This document shows positions 1 to 7,629 of a stretch of 26,332 nucleotides of DNA, piece after piece (the stretch's first letter is position 1; each line of letters begins with the position of its first letter). The DNA comes from CBW1002 sp046081905 (GTDB lineage: Bacteria > Cyanobacteriota > Cyanobacteriia > PCC-6307 > Cyanobiaceae), in NCBI GenBank assembly GCA_046081905.1, contig JBJTWS010000017.1, positions 1 through 26,332 of the forward strand. The letters run 5' to 3'. Under the pieces are notes generated by a model that was not told the origin of the DNA, did not search any database, and saw nothing but the letters and a program-made list of their open reading frames with translations. A program made the translations under genes and the position numbers.

Positions 1-1
1 C

Positions 2-1150
2 CTGTTCGCCAACCCCTGCTTCACCCAGATCCATCCCACCTGCATCCCCAGCGGCGATGCCGCCCAGAGCAAGCTCACGCTGATGAGCGAAAGCCTGCGC
101 AACGACGGCCGCATCTGGCTGCCGGCGATCGCCGGCGACAGCCGCCCTCCAGAGCAGATCCCCGAGGCCGAGCGCGACTACTTCCTCGAGCGCCTCTATC
201 CCCGCTACGCCAACATGGCGCCCCGCGATCTGGCCTCGCGCCGCGCCCGCGAGCTCTGCAACGCCGGCCAGGGCGTGGGCCCCGGCGGCCGCTCGGTGTA
301 CCTCGACCTGCGCGATGCCATCGCCGAACAGGGGCGCGAGCCGATCACCCAGCGCTACGGCAACCTGCTGGAGATGTATGCGCGCATCACGGGAGACGAT
401 CCCTACGCCACGCCGCTGCGCATCTACCCCGCCCCCCACTACACCATGGGCGGCCTGTGGGTGGACTATCAGCTGATGAGCTCGATCCCGGGGCTGTTCG
501 TGCTGGGGGAAGCCAACTTCTCCGAGCACGGCGCCAACCGCCTCGGCGCGAGCGCCCTGATGCAGGGCCTGGCCGATGGCACCTTCATCGCTCCGGCCAC
601 CGTCACCGCCTGGATGGCGGGGCACCCCACGCCCGAGATCAGCGCCGATCACCCCGCCTGCCGGGAGGCCCTGCAGATGGCGCAGTCCCGCATCGAGGCC
701 CTGCTCGCCGCCGGCGGCGACCGGCCGGTGGATGCCGTCCACCGCGAGCTGGGGGCGGTGATGATCGAGCGCTGCGGCATCAGCCGCCATGCCGCGGGGC
801 TGCGGGCCGGCCTGGCGGAGGTGGCGGCCCTGGAGCAGCGCTTCCAGGTGGAGGTGCGGGTACCGGGGCAGGCCAGCGGGCCGAATCCGGAGCTGGAGAA
901 GGCCCTGCGGGTGGCTGATTTCTTCGGGTTGGCCCAGCTGATGCTGCGCGATGCCCTGGCCCGCGAGGAGAGCTGCGGCGCCCACTTCCGCGAGGAGCAC
1001 CAGACGCCAGACGGCGAGGCCCGCCGCGACGACGACCGCTTCGCCCACATCGCCGCCTGGGAGCACCGCGGCGACGGCGCCGAGCCGGTGCGTCATGCCG
1101 AACCGCTGCAGTTCACGGCCCTGCAGCCCAGCGCCCGCAGTTACCGATGA
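2..1150 (+). CDS. sdhA: Succinate dehydrogenase/fumarate reductase flavoprotein subunit (5' end outside window)
   Basis: This is the C-terminal part of the FAD subunit of succinate dehydrogenase, which oxidises succinate to fumarate and passes electrons to SdhB. The frame is open from the first bases of the window, so the FAD-binding N-terminus lies upstream. Visible active-site blocks are the catalytic Arg in MAPRDLASR (codon 224-226), the His in PAPHYTMGG (437-439) and the GEANFSEHGANRLGAS block, whose His (527-529) and Arg (539-541) bind the dicarboxylate. The helical C-terminal domain follows. The stop codon overlaps the sdhB start in an ATGA junction at 1147-1150, which implies translational coupling. 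The sequence resembles the long, non-classical SdhA type rather than the E. coli type. The assignment is firm; the subtype and the absence of a visible sdhC are limits of the window. Confidence 0.93.
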   Translation: MFANPCFTQIHPTCIPSGDAAQSKLTLMSESLRNDGRIWLPAIAGDSRPPEQIPEAERDYFLERLYPRYANMAPRDLASRRARELCNAGQGVGPGGRSVYLDLRDAIAEQGREPITQRYGNLLEMYARITGDDPYATPLRIYPAPHYTMGGLWVDYQLMSSIPGLFVLGEANFSEHGANRLGASALMQGLADGTFIAPATVTAWMAGHPTPEISADHPACREALQMAQSRIEALLAAGGDRPVDAVHRELGAVMIERCGISRHAAGLRAGLAEVAALEQRFQVEVRVPGQASGPNPELEKALRVADFFGLAQLMLRDALAREESCGAHFREEHQTPDGEARRDDDRFAHIAAWEHRGDGAEPVRHAEPLQFTALQPSARSYR

Positions 1151-1962
1151 CGCCTGATCCGCAGAGCCCAGCCGCGGCCATCACCGGCCTGCACCCACCG
1201 CAGCGTCCGCGCACCATCAGCCTCAGCCTGCGCATCTGGCGCCAGGAGGCCCCCGAGTTGGCCGGGGCCTTCCAGAGCTATCGCCTGGAGGGCGTCAGCA
1301 CCGATGTGTCGCTGCTGGAGGCCCTCGATCTGCTCAATGGGCAGCTGATCGGCGCCGGTGAGCGGCCGGTGCAGTTCGAGCACGACTGCCGCGAGGGCAT
1401 CTGCGGCAGCTGCGGCTTCCTGGTGAACGGCCAGGCCCATGGTCCCCAGGCGGCCACCAGCGTTTGCCAGCTCTACCTGCGCCAGTTCGCCGATGGCGCC
1501 ACCCTCACGCTCGAGCCCTGGCGCGCCCGCGCCTTCCCGCTGATCCAGGACCTGGCGGTGGATCGCTCCGCCTTCGATCGCCTGCTGGCCGCCGGCGGTT
1601 ACTGCTCGGTGAACGTGGGCCAGGCCCCCGATGCCAATGCCATCCTGGTGGGCCGCGAGCAGGCCCTCTCCGCCTTCGACACGGCCACCTGCATCGGCTG
1701 CGGCGCCTGCGTGGCCAGCTGCCGCAACGCCTCCGCCAGCCTGTTCGTGGCCGCCAAGCTGGCGCACCTGGGCCAGTTGCCCCAGGGCCAGCCGGAGCGG
1801 CGGCGGCGGGCCCGGGCCCTGCAGGAGCGCATGGCAGAGGAGGGCTTCGGCAGCTGCAGCCACACCCTGGAGTGCGAAGCGGTGTGCCCGAAGCAGATCT
1901 CCGCCGACTGGATCAGCTGGATGCACCGCGAGGGCCGGCGCGGGCAGGATGGGCGCTGCTGA
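1147..1962 (+). CDS. sdhB: Succinate dehydrogenase iron-sulfur subunit
   Basis: This subunit carries electrons from SdhA to the quinone. The 271-residue protein has all three expected cluster sites. The [2Fe-2S] site is C81, C86, C89 (CREGICGSC) and C107. C182, C185 and C188 (CIGCGAC) plus C247 make the [4Fe-4S] site. C192, C237 and C243 make the [3Fe-4S] site. The C-terminal CSHTLECEAVCPKQIS block is typical of the family. The start overlaps the sdhA stop by four bases. moaC begins only nine bases after the stop, so respiratory and molybdenum-cofactor genes may share a transcript. The sequence shows no defect. In cyanobacteria this enzyme feeds the plastoquinone pool at the thylakoid membrane; that role comes from the family and not from the sequence. 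Confidence 0.95.
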   Translation: MTPDPQSPAAAITGLHPPQRPRTISLSLRIWRQEAPELAGAFQSYRLEGVSTDVSLLEALDLLNGQLIGAGERPVQFEHDCREGICGSCGFLVNGQAHGPQAATSVCQLYLRQFADGATLTLEPWRARAFPLIQDLAVDRSAFDRLLAAGGYCSVNVGQAPDANAILVGREQALSAFDTATCIGCGACVASCRNASASLFVAAKLAHLGQLPQGQPERRRRARALQERMAEEGFGSCSHTLECEAVCPKQISADWISWMHREGRRGQDGRC

Positions 1963-1971
1963 TCGGGGTCC

Positions 1972-2493
1972 ATGGCGGCGGGGTCGTCCACGGAGCTGAG
2001 CCACCTCAATGCCGCCGGCGAGGTGCACATGGTGGAGGTGGGGGATCGCCCCGCCACCCAGCGGCGTGCCCGGGCCGAGGGGTTCCTGCGCCTGGAGCCG
2101 GCGGTGCTGGCGCTGGTGCTGGAGGGCCGCGCTCCCAAGGGCGATGTGCTGGCGGTGGCGCGGGTGGCGGCGATCCAGGCGGCCAAGCGCACCTGGGAGC
2201 TGATCCCCCTCTGCCACCCGATCGCCCTCAGCGGCCTGGAGGTGCGGATCGAGCCCGTCGCCGGGGGGGGCGGCCTGCGGCTGGAGGCGGAGGCCCGCAC
2301 CACCGCCCCCACGGGCGTGGAGATGGAGGCCCTCACGGCCGTGCAGGTGGGGCTGCTCACCCTCTACGACATGCTCAAGTCGGCCGATCCGGCCATGACG
2401 ATCGGTCCGGTGCGGCTGCTCAGCAAGGAGGGCGGCCGCCACGGGGCCTGGCACCACCCCGAGGCCGGCCCGGAAACCCCTGGCCGTGGCTAA
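1972..2493 (+). CDS. moaC: Cyclic pyranopterin monophosphate synthase MoaC
   Basis: MoaC works with MoaA in the first step of molybdenum-cofactor synthesis, converting the MoaA product to cyclic pyranopterin monophosphate in the cytoplasm. The 173-residue protein contains the diagnostic KGDVLAVARVAAIQAAKRT block, LIPLCHP, GVEMEALTA and the YDMLKS segment. Residues matching the E. coli catalytic set are K56, H82, D133 and K136. The length is normal apart from a short low-complexity C-terminal tail (about residues 158-173). It sits nine bases after sdhB, and a YbjQ-family gene and moeA follow on the same strand. No clear Shine-Dalgarno sequence is visible. The start was chosen because it precedes the conserved LSHLNAAGEVHMVEVG segment. 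The assignment is secure. Confidence 0.95.
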   Translation: MAAGSSTELSHLNAAGEVHMVEVGDRPATQRRARAEGFLRLEPAVLALVLEGRAPKGDVLAVARVAAIQAAKRTWELIPLCHPIALSGLEVRIEPVAGGGGLRLEAEARTTAPTGVEMEALTAVQVGLLTLYDMLKSADPAMTIGPVRLLSKEGGRHGAWHHPEAGPETPGRG

Positions 2494-2523
2494 TCCGGGG
2501 GCGCTGCCCTCCTGCCGCGCCCC

Positions 2524-2901
2524 ATGGTCAAGCCCGTGTTCGTGACCACCACCTTCCACCTGGAGGGCTATGCGATCCGCGACTACAAGGGGATCGTGCG
2601 CGGCATTGTGGTGCGCTCCCCCACCCTGATCCAGGGCTTTCTGGGGGGGTTGAAGTCGATGATCGGCGGCCGCATCGGCGCCTACACCCAGATGTGCGAG
2701 CAGACCCGCCAGCAGGCCTACGACCAGATGGTGGCCCACGCCCGCCAGCTGGGGGCCAACGCGATCGTGGGCACCCGCTACGACGGCTCCGAGGTGGAGA
2801 GCGGCGCCAGCGGTGCCACCGAAGTGCTCTGTTACGGCACCGCCGTGGTGGTGGAGCCCGTGGCCGCGCCGGCGCCGCCTTCGCCCTTCCCGCCCACCTG
2901 A
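2524..2901 (+). CDS. YbjQ/UPF0145-family protein
   Basis: This 125-residue protein matches the YbjQ (UPF0145) family of small domains proposed to bind heavy metals. Matching segments are the TTTFHLEGY opening, GIVRGIVV, the GGRIGAYTQ segment, the LGANAIVGTRYD block and GTAVVV near the end. The biochemical role of the family is not established. The C-terminal tail after about residue 112 is Pro/Ala rich and probably disordered. It lies 30 bases after moaC and 17 bases before moeA on the same strand, so it probably belongs to the same transcript as these cofactor genes. No signal peptide or membrane helix is seen. Confidence 0.85.
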   Translation: MVKPVFVTTTFHLEGYAIRDYKGIVRGIVVRSPTLIQGFLGGLKSMIGGRIGAYTQMCEQTRQQAYDQMVAHARQLGANAIVGTRYDGSEVESGASGATEVLCYGTAVVVEPVAAPAPPSPFPPT

Positions 2902-2918
2902 GCCTTCTCCTGCCGCCG

Positions 2919-4217
2919 ATGTCGTCTGTCCTGCCCGCCGGTGCTCCCTCCGCCGGGGACCCGCCCCCGGCCGATCCCTTCGGCCCCGAGGGGCTGCCGC
3001 TGGAGGAGGCGCGACAGCGGCTGCTGGCCGGCTTGCAGCCCCTCGGCGGCTCCGAGCGTCTTCCCCTTGCGCAGGGCCTCGGGCGGGTCTGCGCCGCGGC
3101 CGTACTCGCCCCGGCGGCGGTGCCGGGTTTCCGCGCCGCGATCCTCGATGGCTATGCCATCGCCGCCGGCAGGGCAGAGCCCGGCCAGAGCTGGCCGGTG
3201 GTGGGCCGTTCGGCCCCCGGGGCCCCCTTTGCCCGGGCCCTGGCGCCCCACGAGGCGATCCGCATCCTCACCGGGGCCCCCCTGCCGGAGGGCGCCGGGC
3301 GGGTGCTGCCCCAGGAGCTGGTGGCGGCGGAGAACGGCACCGTGCGGCTGCGGGAGGCCCCCGGCCCCAACCCCTGGATCCGCGCCGCCGAGGAGGAGGC
3401 CGCCGCCGGCCAGGTGCTGCTGCCGGCGGGCGCCCGCCTCGGTGTGGCCGATCTCGCCCGGCTGGCGGGCTGCGGCGTGGCGGAGCTGGCGGTGCGGCCG
3501 CGGCCGCGGCTGGGTCTGCTGGTGAGCGGCGAGGAGCTGGTGCCCGCCGGCACTTCGCGCGGACCCGGCCAGATCTGGGAGAGCAACGGCACCCTGCTGG
3601 CCGGCCTCTGCGAGCGGCTGGGCTACCCGCTGCAGGAGCGGCGGGTGGTGGGGGATGATCCCGCTGCGCTGCGGGAGGCGCTGGAGGTACTGGCCGCCAC
3701 CTGTGATGTGGTGGTGAGCACCGGTGGGGTGTCCGCCGGCGACACCGACTGGATCCGGCCCCTGCTGGCGGAACTCGGCTCGGTGGCCTTCTGGAAGTTG
3801 TTTCTCAAGCCCGGCCGGCCCTTTGCCTTCGGGGAACTGCGGCGGCCCCGGGGGGAGGGCGCCGTGCCCTTCTTCGGGCTGCCGGGCAATCCGGTGGCGG
3901 CGGCGATCACGGCCCTGCAGCTGCTCTGGCCGGCCCTGCAGCGGCTCGAGGGGGCGGAGCCGGAGCCGCTGCCCCGCCTGCGGGTGCGCCTGGCGGGCCC
4001 CCTGAAGCGCGGAGCCGGTCGTCCCGAGCTGGCCCGCGCCCGCCTGCAGGTGGGCCCCGCGGGGGAGCTGCTGGCGGTGGTGGAGGGCTCCCAGGCCTCC
4101 TCCCGGATCGGTTCGCTGCAGGGGGCGGATCTGCTGCTGGAGATCCCGGCGGAGCGCGGGGCCCTGGAGGCCGGCGAGGAACTCTGGGCCCAGCTGCTGC
4201 GAGTGCCGCTGTTCTGA
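2919..4217 (+). CDS. moeA: Molybdopterin molybdenumtransferase MoeA
   Basis: MoeA inserts molybdate into adenylylated molybdopterin, the last step before formation of the bis-MGD cofactor needed by NarB. The protein has 432 residues, normal for MoeA. The frame is open far upstream inside the preceding genes, so the start was set at the ATG 17 bases after the YbjQ-family gene, just before the first conserved region. Landmarks in order are the ILDGYAI block (D77), RILTGAPLPEGA (115-126), the MogA-like nucleotide-binding STGGVSAGD (267-275), KPGRPFAFG (297-305) and GLPGNPVA (320-327), followed by the small C-terminal beta domain. The N-terminal 20 residues are low complexity. The neighbours moaC, moaE, moaD and moaB support the assignment. 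Confidence 0.94.
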   Translation: MSSVLPAGAPSAGDPPPADPFGPEGLPLEEARQRLLAGLQPLGGSERLPLAQGLGRVCAAAVLAPAAVPGFRAAILDGYAIAAGRAEPGQSWPVVGRSAPGAPFARALAPHEAIRILTGAPLPEGAGRVLPQELVAAENGTVRLREAPGPNPWIRAAEEEAAAGQVLLPAGARLGVADLARLAGCGVAELAVRPRPRLGLLVSGEELVPAGTSRGPGQIWESNGTLLAGLCERLGYPLQERRVVGDDPAALREALEVLAATCDVVVSTGGVSAGDTDWIRPLLAELGSVAFWKLFLKPGRPFAFGELRRPRGEGAVPFFGLPGNPVAAAITALQLLWPALQRLEGAEPEPLPRLRVRLAGPLKRGAGRPELARARLQVGPAGELLAVVEGSQASSRIGSLQGADLLLEIPAERGALEAGEELWAQLLRVPLF

Positions 4218-4256
4218 TGGCAGCCTGCCGGCCATTGGTCCCCCGAGGCCCCGCCC

Positions 4257-5636
4257 ATGCGTTCTCCGGCTCCTGGTTGGCTTCCTCTGCGGGGGTGCTG
4301 CCGGTTTCCGGCTGCCCTGCTGCTGCTGGCCCTGGGGGGAGCGGCCGCGGCTGAGGAACGGGCCGCCGACCTCGGGCCGGAACTCCGCCTGCCCTCCGGC
4401 AACCCGGCCGCCTCCACCGCCGCCCCCGGCACCGGTGCGCTGGGCCGCTGGCTCGGCCTGCCCGCCGATTCCCCCCTGCGCCTCGGGGGCGTATGGGTGG
4501 GCAACGGTTGTGCGCTGGTCGTGGGTGGGCTCCAGTCGGCGCCGGCCAACGGCCTGGCCCAGCAGCTGCTGGTGGACGCCACTCTCGACCTGGAGAAGGC
4601 GGTGGGCTGGCCCGGCGGCCGGGCCTGGGTCCTGGGCCTGCAGGTGAATGCCGGTGCGGGCGCGGCTCTGCCCTCCGGCAGCGTGCAGGGCAGCAACAGC
4701 CTGGTGGCGCCCCCGCCGCTGGATCGCACCGAGCTCTACAGCTACGTGCTGCGCCAGGACCTCTGGGATCGCCAGCTGAAGATCCTGGTGGGCAAGCAGG
4801 CCGCCAGCATCGAGTTCGCCAACGTCACCCGTCCCGATGTCACCCGCAACCCCACCTACACGGTGCCGGCGCTCAGCGCCCTGGCCTTCACGCCCCTCTA
4901 TGCGATGCCCACCCTGCTGGGGCGGATGCCGGGCTATCCGGATTCCGCGCTCGGGGCCTCGCTGAGCTGGCAGCCGAAGGCCCTGGATCGCAAGGTGTAC
5001 CTCAACGCCGGCGTATTCGATGGCCGCGGTGGCGTGGGGGATGGCTCGATCCGCACGGGCACCGCCGCCCCGAGCCTGAGCGGGCCGCTGTTCTCCGTGG
5101 CGGAGCTGGGGGGCGGCTGGTCGCTGGGGGCCAGCAATCGCCCGGGTTCCGCCAGCGTTGGCGCCTGGTTCCAGGGCGGCGAGTCGCGCCGCTGCGGCGG
5201 CTCCGGCCGCGACCAGACCTGCCTGCGCGAGAACGGAGCCCATGGCTTCTACGGCACCCTGGCCCAGCGGCTGGTGAACTTCCGCTATGGGCGCGACAAC
5301 AGCGGACTGGTGGGGTTCCTGAGTACCGGCTGGACCCCCTCGATCACCAACCTGATGACCCGCTCGCTCACGGCGGTCCTCACGGCCTTCGCGCCGATGG
5401 CGAGCCGTCCCCAGGACAGCTTCGGGCTGGGGGTGTCCTGGGCGCGGGTGAACGACCGCAGTTTTCTCGGGGAGGTGTTCCGCCCCGCGGAGCTGATGCT
5501 GCAGGCCTACGGCCAGTTCCACCTGGGCGGCGCCACCTTCCTGCAGCCCGCCCTCACCGTCCTGCCCCAGCCGGGACTCGCCTCCGCCGCACGCAGCTCC
5601 ACCAACGTGCTGCTGCAGCTGATCACCCTGTTCTGA
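4257..5636 (+). CDS. OprB-type carbohydrate-selective porin family protein
   Basis: This 459-residue outer-membrane beta-barrel protein probably lets sugars or other small solutes cross the outer membrane. A signal peptide is visible: basic MRSPAPGWLPLRG, a hydrophobic stretch at about 16-30, then Ala-rich AAAAEE as a likely signal-peptidase site. The mature part has alternating polar/apolar strands rich in Gly, Trp and Tyr. It ends in LITLF with a terminal Phe, the classical barrel-assembly signal. Segments such as GYPDSALGASLSWQP, YLNAGVFDGRGG and FGLGVSWARVNDRS resemble OprB proteins. No SLH domain precedes the barrel, unlike most cyanobacterial porins of this superfamily. It lies 39 bases after moeA, and its 3' end overlaps moaE on the other strand by 14 bases. 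The substrate is unknown. Confidence 0.8.
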   Translation: MRSPAPGWLPLRGCCRFPAALLLLALGGAAAAEERAADLGPELRLPSGNPAASTAAPGTGALGRWLGLPADSPLRLGGVWVGNGCALVVGGLQSAPANGLAQQLLVDATLDLEKAVGWPGGRAWVLGLQVNAGAGAALPSGSVQGSNSLVAPPPLDRTELYSYVLRQDLWDRQLKILVGKQAASIEFANVTRPDVTRNPTYTVPALSALAFTPLYAMPTLLGRMPGYPDSALGASLSWQPKALDRKVYLNAGVFDGRGGVGDGSIRTGTAAPSLSGPLFSVAELGGGWSLGASNRPGSASVGAWFQGGESRRCGGSGRDQTCLRENGAHGFYGTLAQRLVNFRYGRDNSGLVGFLSTGWTPSITNLMTRSLTAVLTAFAPMASRPQDSFGLGVSWARVNDRSFLGEVFRPAELMLQAYGQFHLGGATFLQPALTVLPQPGLASAARSSTNVLLQLITLF

Positions 5637-6132
5637 GGGGCGTGTTGCCCTCCACCCAGCGGCCTTTGCCCCCGGGCTCCAGCTCCTTTTTCCAGAAGGG
5701 TGCTTCGTGCTTGAGCGCCTCCAGCAGCTCCTGGCAGCACCGCTGGGCGGGGCCGCGGCGGTCGGCGGCCACCGCCACCAGCACGATCGCTGCCCCCGGC
5801 GCCACCCGCCCCACCCGGTGGCGCACCAGCACCGCCTGCACGCCATGGCGTTCGGCCGCGGCGGTGGCGAGCTGCTCCAGCTGGGCCTCGGTCATGCCCG
5901 GGTAATGCTCCAGCTCCAGGGCCGCCAGGGGGGTGCCGGCGGCACTCCAGCCCCGCACCCGGCCGATGAAGTGGGCTTCCGCGGCCGCCCCGTGTTCGGC
6001 ACTCCAGTCCCGCAGCGCCGCGAAGGGATCGAAGGGCGCCGGTTCCAGCGCGAGTGAGAAGGCCGCCCTGCCCTCCCGCGGCGGCAGGCCCGGATCAACC
6101 ACCGGTGATCGGCGGCAGGTAGGCCACCTCAT
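5623..6132 (-). CDS. moaE: Molybdopterin synthase catalytic subunit MoaE
   Basis: MoaE transfers sulfur from the MoaD thiocarboxylate to cyclic pyranopterin monophosphate, making molybdopterin. The family blocks are present: HFIGRVR (54-60), LELEHYPGMTE (72-82), VRHRVGRVAPG (103-113), and LKHEAPFWKKE (140-150) with the catalytic lysines K141 and K148/K149. Numbering is from the ATG at 6132, which gives 169 residues and overlaps moaD by 38 bases. A GTG at 6100-6102 would overlap the moaD stop by only a few bases and removes ten poorly conserved residues, so it is an equally plausible start. The order moaD-moaE on the minus strand allows stoichiometric coupling of the two subunits. The 3' end overlaps the porin gene tail-to-tail. 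Confidence 0.92.
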   Translation of the reverse strand: MRWPTCRRSPVVDPGLPPREGRAAFSLALEPAPFDPFAALRDWSAEHGAAAEAHFIGRVRGWSAAGTPLAALELEHYPGMTEAQLEQLATAAAERHGVQAVLVRHRVGRVAPGAAIVLVAVAADRRGPAQRCCQELLEALKHEAPFWKKELEPGGKGRWVEGNTPLRTG

Positions 6133-6382
6133 CGCCCGCCGCCAGGACCCGGCCGGGTTCGGCGAATTCGTGGTTCACCGCCACCCGCACCCCGGGCGGC
6201 CAGGGGCCGAGCCCCAGCCGCTGCCAGAGCTGGGCGGCCGTGGGGGACGGCCCCTCACTGCCGCCGCTGGGCTGCGCCGGCTCGTGCAGCGCCAGACGCT
6301 GCTCGGCCCAGCCGGCCTGCTCGCGCAATCCGGCGAAGAGGCGCACCCGCAGGGGGGGTGGATCGGCGGGATCGGGGGCCAT
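6095..6382 (-). CDS. moaD: Molybdopterin synthase sulfur-carrier subunit MoaD
   Basis: This is a small ubiquitin-like sulfur carrier of 95 residues. The strand LRVRLFAGLREQAG opens the beta-grasp fold. VAVNHEFAEPGRVLAAGDEVAYLPPITGG closes it with the required C-terminal Gly-Gly, which is adenylylated and converted to a thiocarboxylate. The frame stays open upstream well past 7000, but similarity begins just after the ATG at 6380-6382. The upstream extension is antisense to another gene, so that ATG was chosen. The central segment (about 35-58) is longer and more Pro/Ser rich than in E. coli MoaD. moaD and moaE form a two-gene minus-strand unit, divergent from the ABM-domain gene at 6653. Confidence 0.9.
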   Translation of the reverse strand: MAPDPADPPPLRVRLFAGLREQAGWAEQRLALHEPAQPSGGSEGPSPTAAQLWQRLGLGPWPPGVRVAVNHEFAEPGRVLAAGDEVAYLPPITGG

Positions 6383-6488
6383 GGCGGTCGGCTCCAGGCG
6401 GATCGGGTCGGAGACCGCTGGGAGTCTGGCCCCAGGCCGGGAGTGTGGGATCCGGGGGGCGCAGGGCACGGCACGGAGAATCGGCCCA

Positions 6489-6516
6489 GGAGCGGGCAGG
6501 GATCGGATCCCGCTCC
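6489..6516. promoter_or_regulatory. Inverted repeat in the moaD / ABM-gene divergent promoter region
   Basis: The 270-base gap 6383-6652 between two divergent genes holds a perfect 8-base inverted repeat, GGAGCGGG (6489-6496) and CCCGCTCC (6509-6516). A second palindrome, GGGATC-G-GATCCC (6499-6511), is nested and overlapping. A further short repeat, TGGGG/CCCCA, lies at 6521-6536. The position suits an operator or a leader hairpin, but GC-rich sequence gives such repeats by chance. No convincing -35/-10 pair and no GTA-N8-TAC (NtcA) site was seen in the gap. Confidence 0.3.
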
Positions 6517-6652
6517 AGAATGGGGACCCGGCCCCAGAGGCAGGCGTGCCGTTCTGCAGGTGCGGCGGCACGGAAGCTGCGGCATTACCGAAGGTGCGGC
6601 AACCCGGGGTGATCCGATCGGTGGTCGTTTCTGCTGAGGATCCCGTTTCGCC

Positions 6653-7606
6653 ATGGCTGATTCCGTCACCCTGATCAGTGCCGCCCTGGTGCGGTCCGGG
6701 ATGGGGGAAGCCCTGGCGGCCTGGCATGCCCGCCAGGCCGATGCCCTCAGCAGGCAGGACGGCTTCATCAGCACCAACCTGATCCCGCCGCGCCCGGGAG
6801 CGGCGGAGCGGCGCTGGTGCACCGAAATCACCTTCGCTTCCGCCGCCTGCCTCGAGGCCTGGCAAGCCTCCAGCCCCTGCCGGCGCCTGCTGGAGGAGGC
6901 TGTGCCCCTGCTGGAAGGGGGCGCATTTCAGCAGCATCTGGCGGAGGATCGTGCCGATCCGGAGCGGCGCACCGATGTCACCGAGGTGATCTTCTCGAAG
7001 GTCAAGGCCGGGATGGAGGATCAGTTCCGCCAGTGGGCCCAGCGCATCCAGGCCGCACAGGCGCTCTATCCCGGCTATCTCGGCATGTATCTGCAGCCCC
7101 CCGCCGCAGGTGGCGAGGGCCACTGGATCACGATCCTCCGCTACGACTCGGCTCCCCATCTCGAAGCCTGGATGAATTCCAGCCAGCGGGCCGCTCTGCT
7201 GGAGGAATCCAGGGCCTTCATGGAGCGGGAGGAGTTGATGCGGCTCTCCACCTCGTTTCCCGGCTGGGTTCCCATCGATCCCGTCTCCGGTCAGGCACCA
7301 CCCGACTGGAAGACGGCGATGCTCGTGCTGCTGGGGCTGTATCCGATCGTGATGCTGCAGTTGCGGCTGCTCAATCCCGTTCTGGCGGCGGCCCGCATCC
7401 CTCCGGCGGCGGGAACCTTCCTGGCGAACGGCATCAGTGTGGCCCTCACCAGCTTCCTGACGATGCCCTTCTTTGTGCGGAGGTTCGACTGGTGGTTGTT
7501 TCCCGCTCTCGGCTCCCCACGGGCGATCACCCGCCGAGGCGTGCGGCTGCTGGCCCTGCAGTACCTCCTGGAGATTCTCGTGCTCTGGAAGCTGCTGCCG
7601 TTCTGA
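6653..7606 (+). CDS. Double ABM-domain membrane protein (COG3224-like)
   Basis: This 317-residue protein has two ABM (antibiotic biosynthesis monooxygenase-like, ferredoxin-fold) domains in tandem, about residues 5-95 and 108-200. Each ends in a hydrophobic strand and an LEAW helix (67-70 and 170-173). Three hydrophobic segments suitable for membrane helices follow at about 222-245, 253-275 and 296-315. This arrangement matches COG3224, whose function is not established; ABM domains in general oxidise aromatic or heme-like compounds or act as dimeric binding folds. A GAGG about 12 bases before the ATG is a possible ribosome site. A FAD-linked oxidase gene starts 23 bases downstream, so the two may act together. 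The substrate is unknown. Confidence 0.8.
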   Translation: MADSVTLISAALVRSGMGEALAAWHARQADALSRQDGFISTNLIPPRPGAAERRWCTEITFASAACLEAWQASSPCRRLLEEAVPLLEGGAFQQHLAEDRADPERRTDVTEVIFSKVKAGMEDQFRQWAQRIQAAQALYPGYLGMYLQPPAAGGEGHWITILRYDSAPHLEAWMNSSQRAALLEESRAFMEREELMRLSTSFPGWVPIDPVSGQAPPDWKTAMLVLLGLYPIVMLQLRLLNPVLAAARIPPAAGTFLANGISVALTSFLTMPFFVRRFDWWLFPALGSPRAITRRGVRLLALQYLLEILVLWKLLPF

Positions 7607-7629
7607 TCGCCCCCCACCCCCTGCGGACG

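Noticed and set aside
2832..5846. A minus-strand open frame of about 1000 codons opposite moeA and the porin gene
   Set aside because: No recognisable domain; it is explained by high third-position GC of the real genes on the other strand.
6383..7159. A longer N-terminal extension of moaD
   Set aside because: MoaD similarity begins at the ATG at 6382; the extension is low complexity and runs antisense through the ABM-domain gene.
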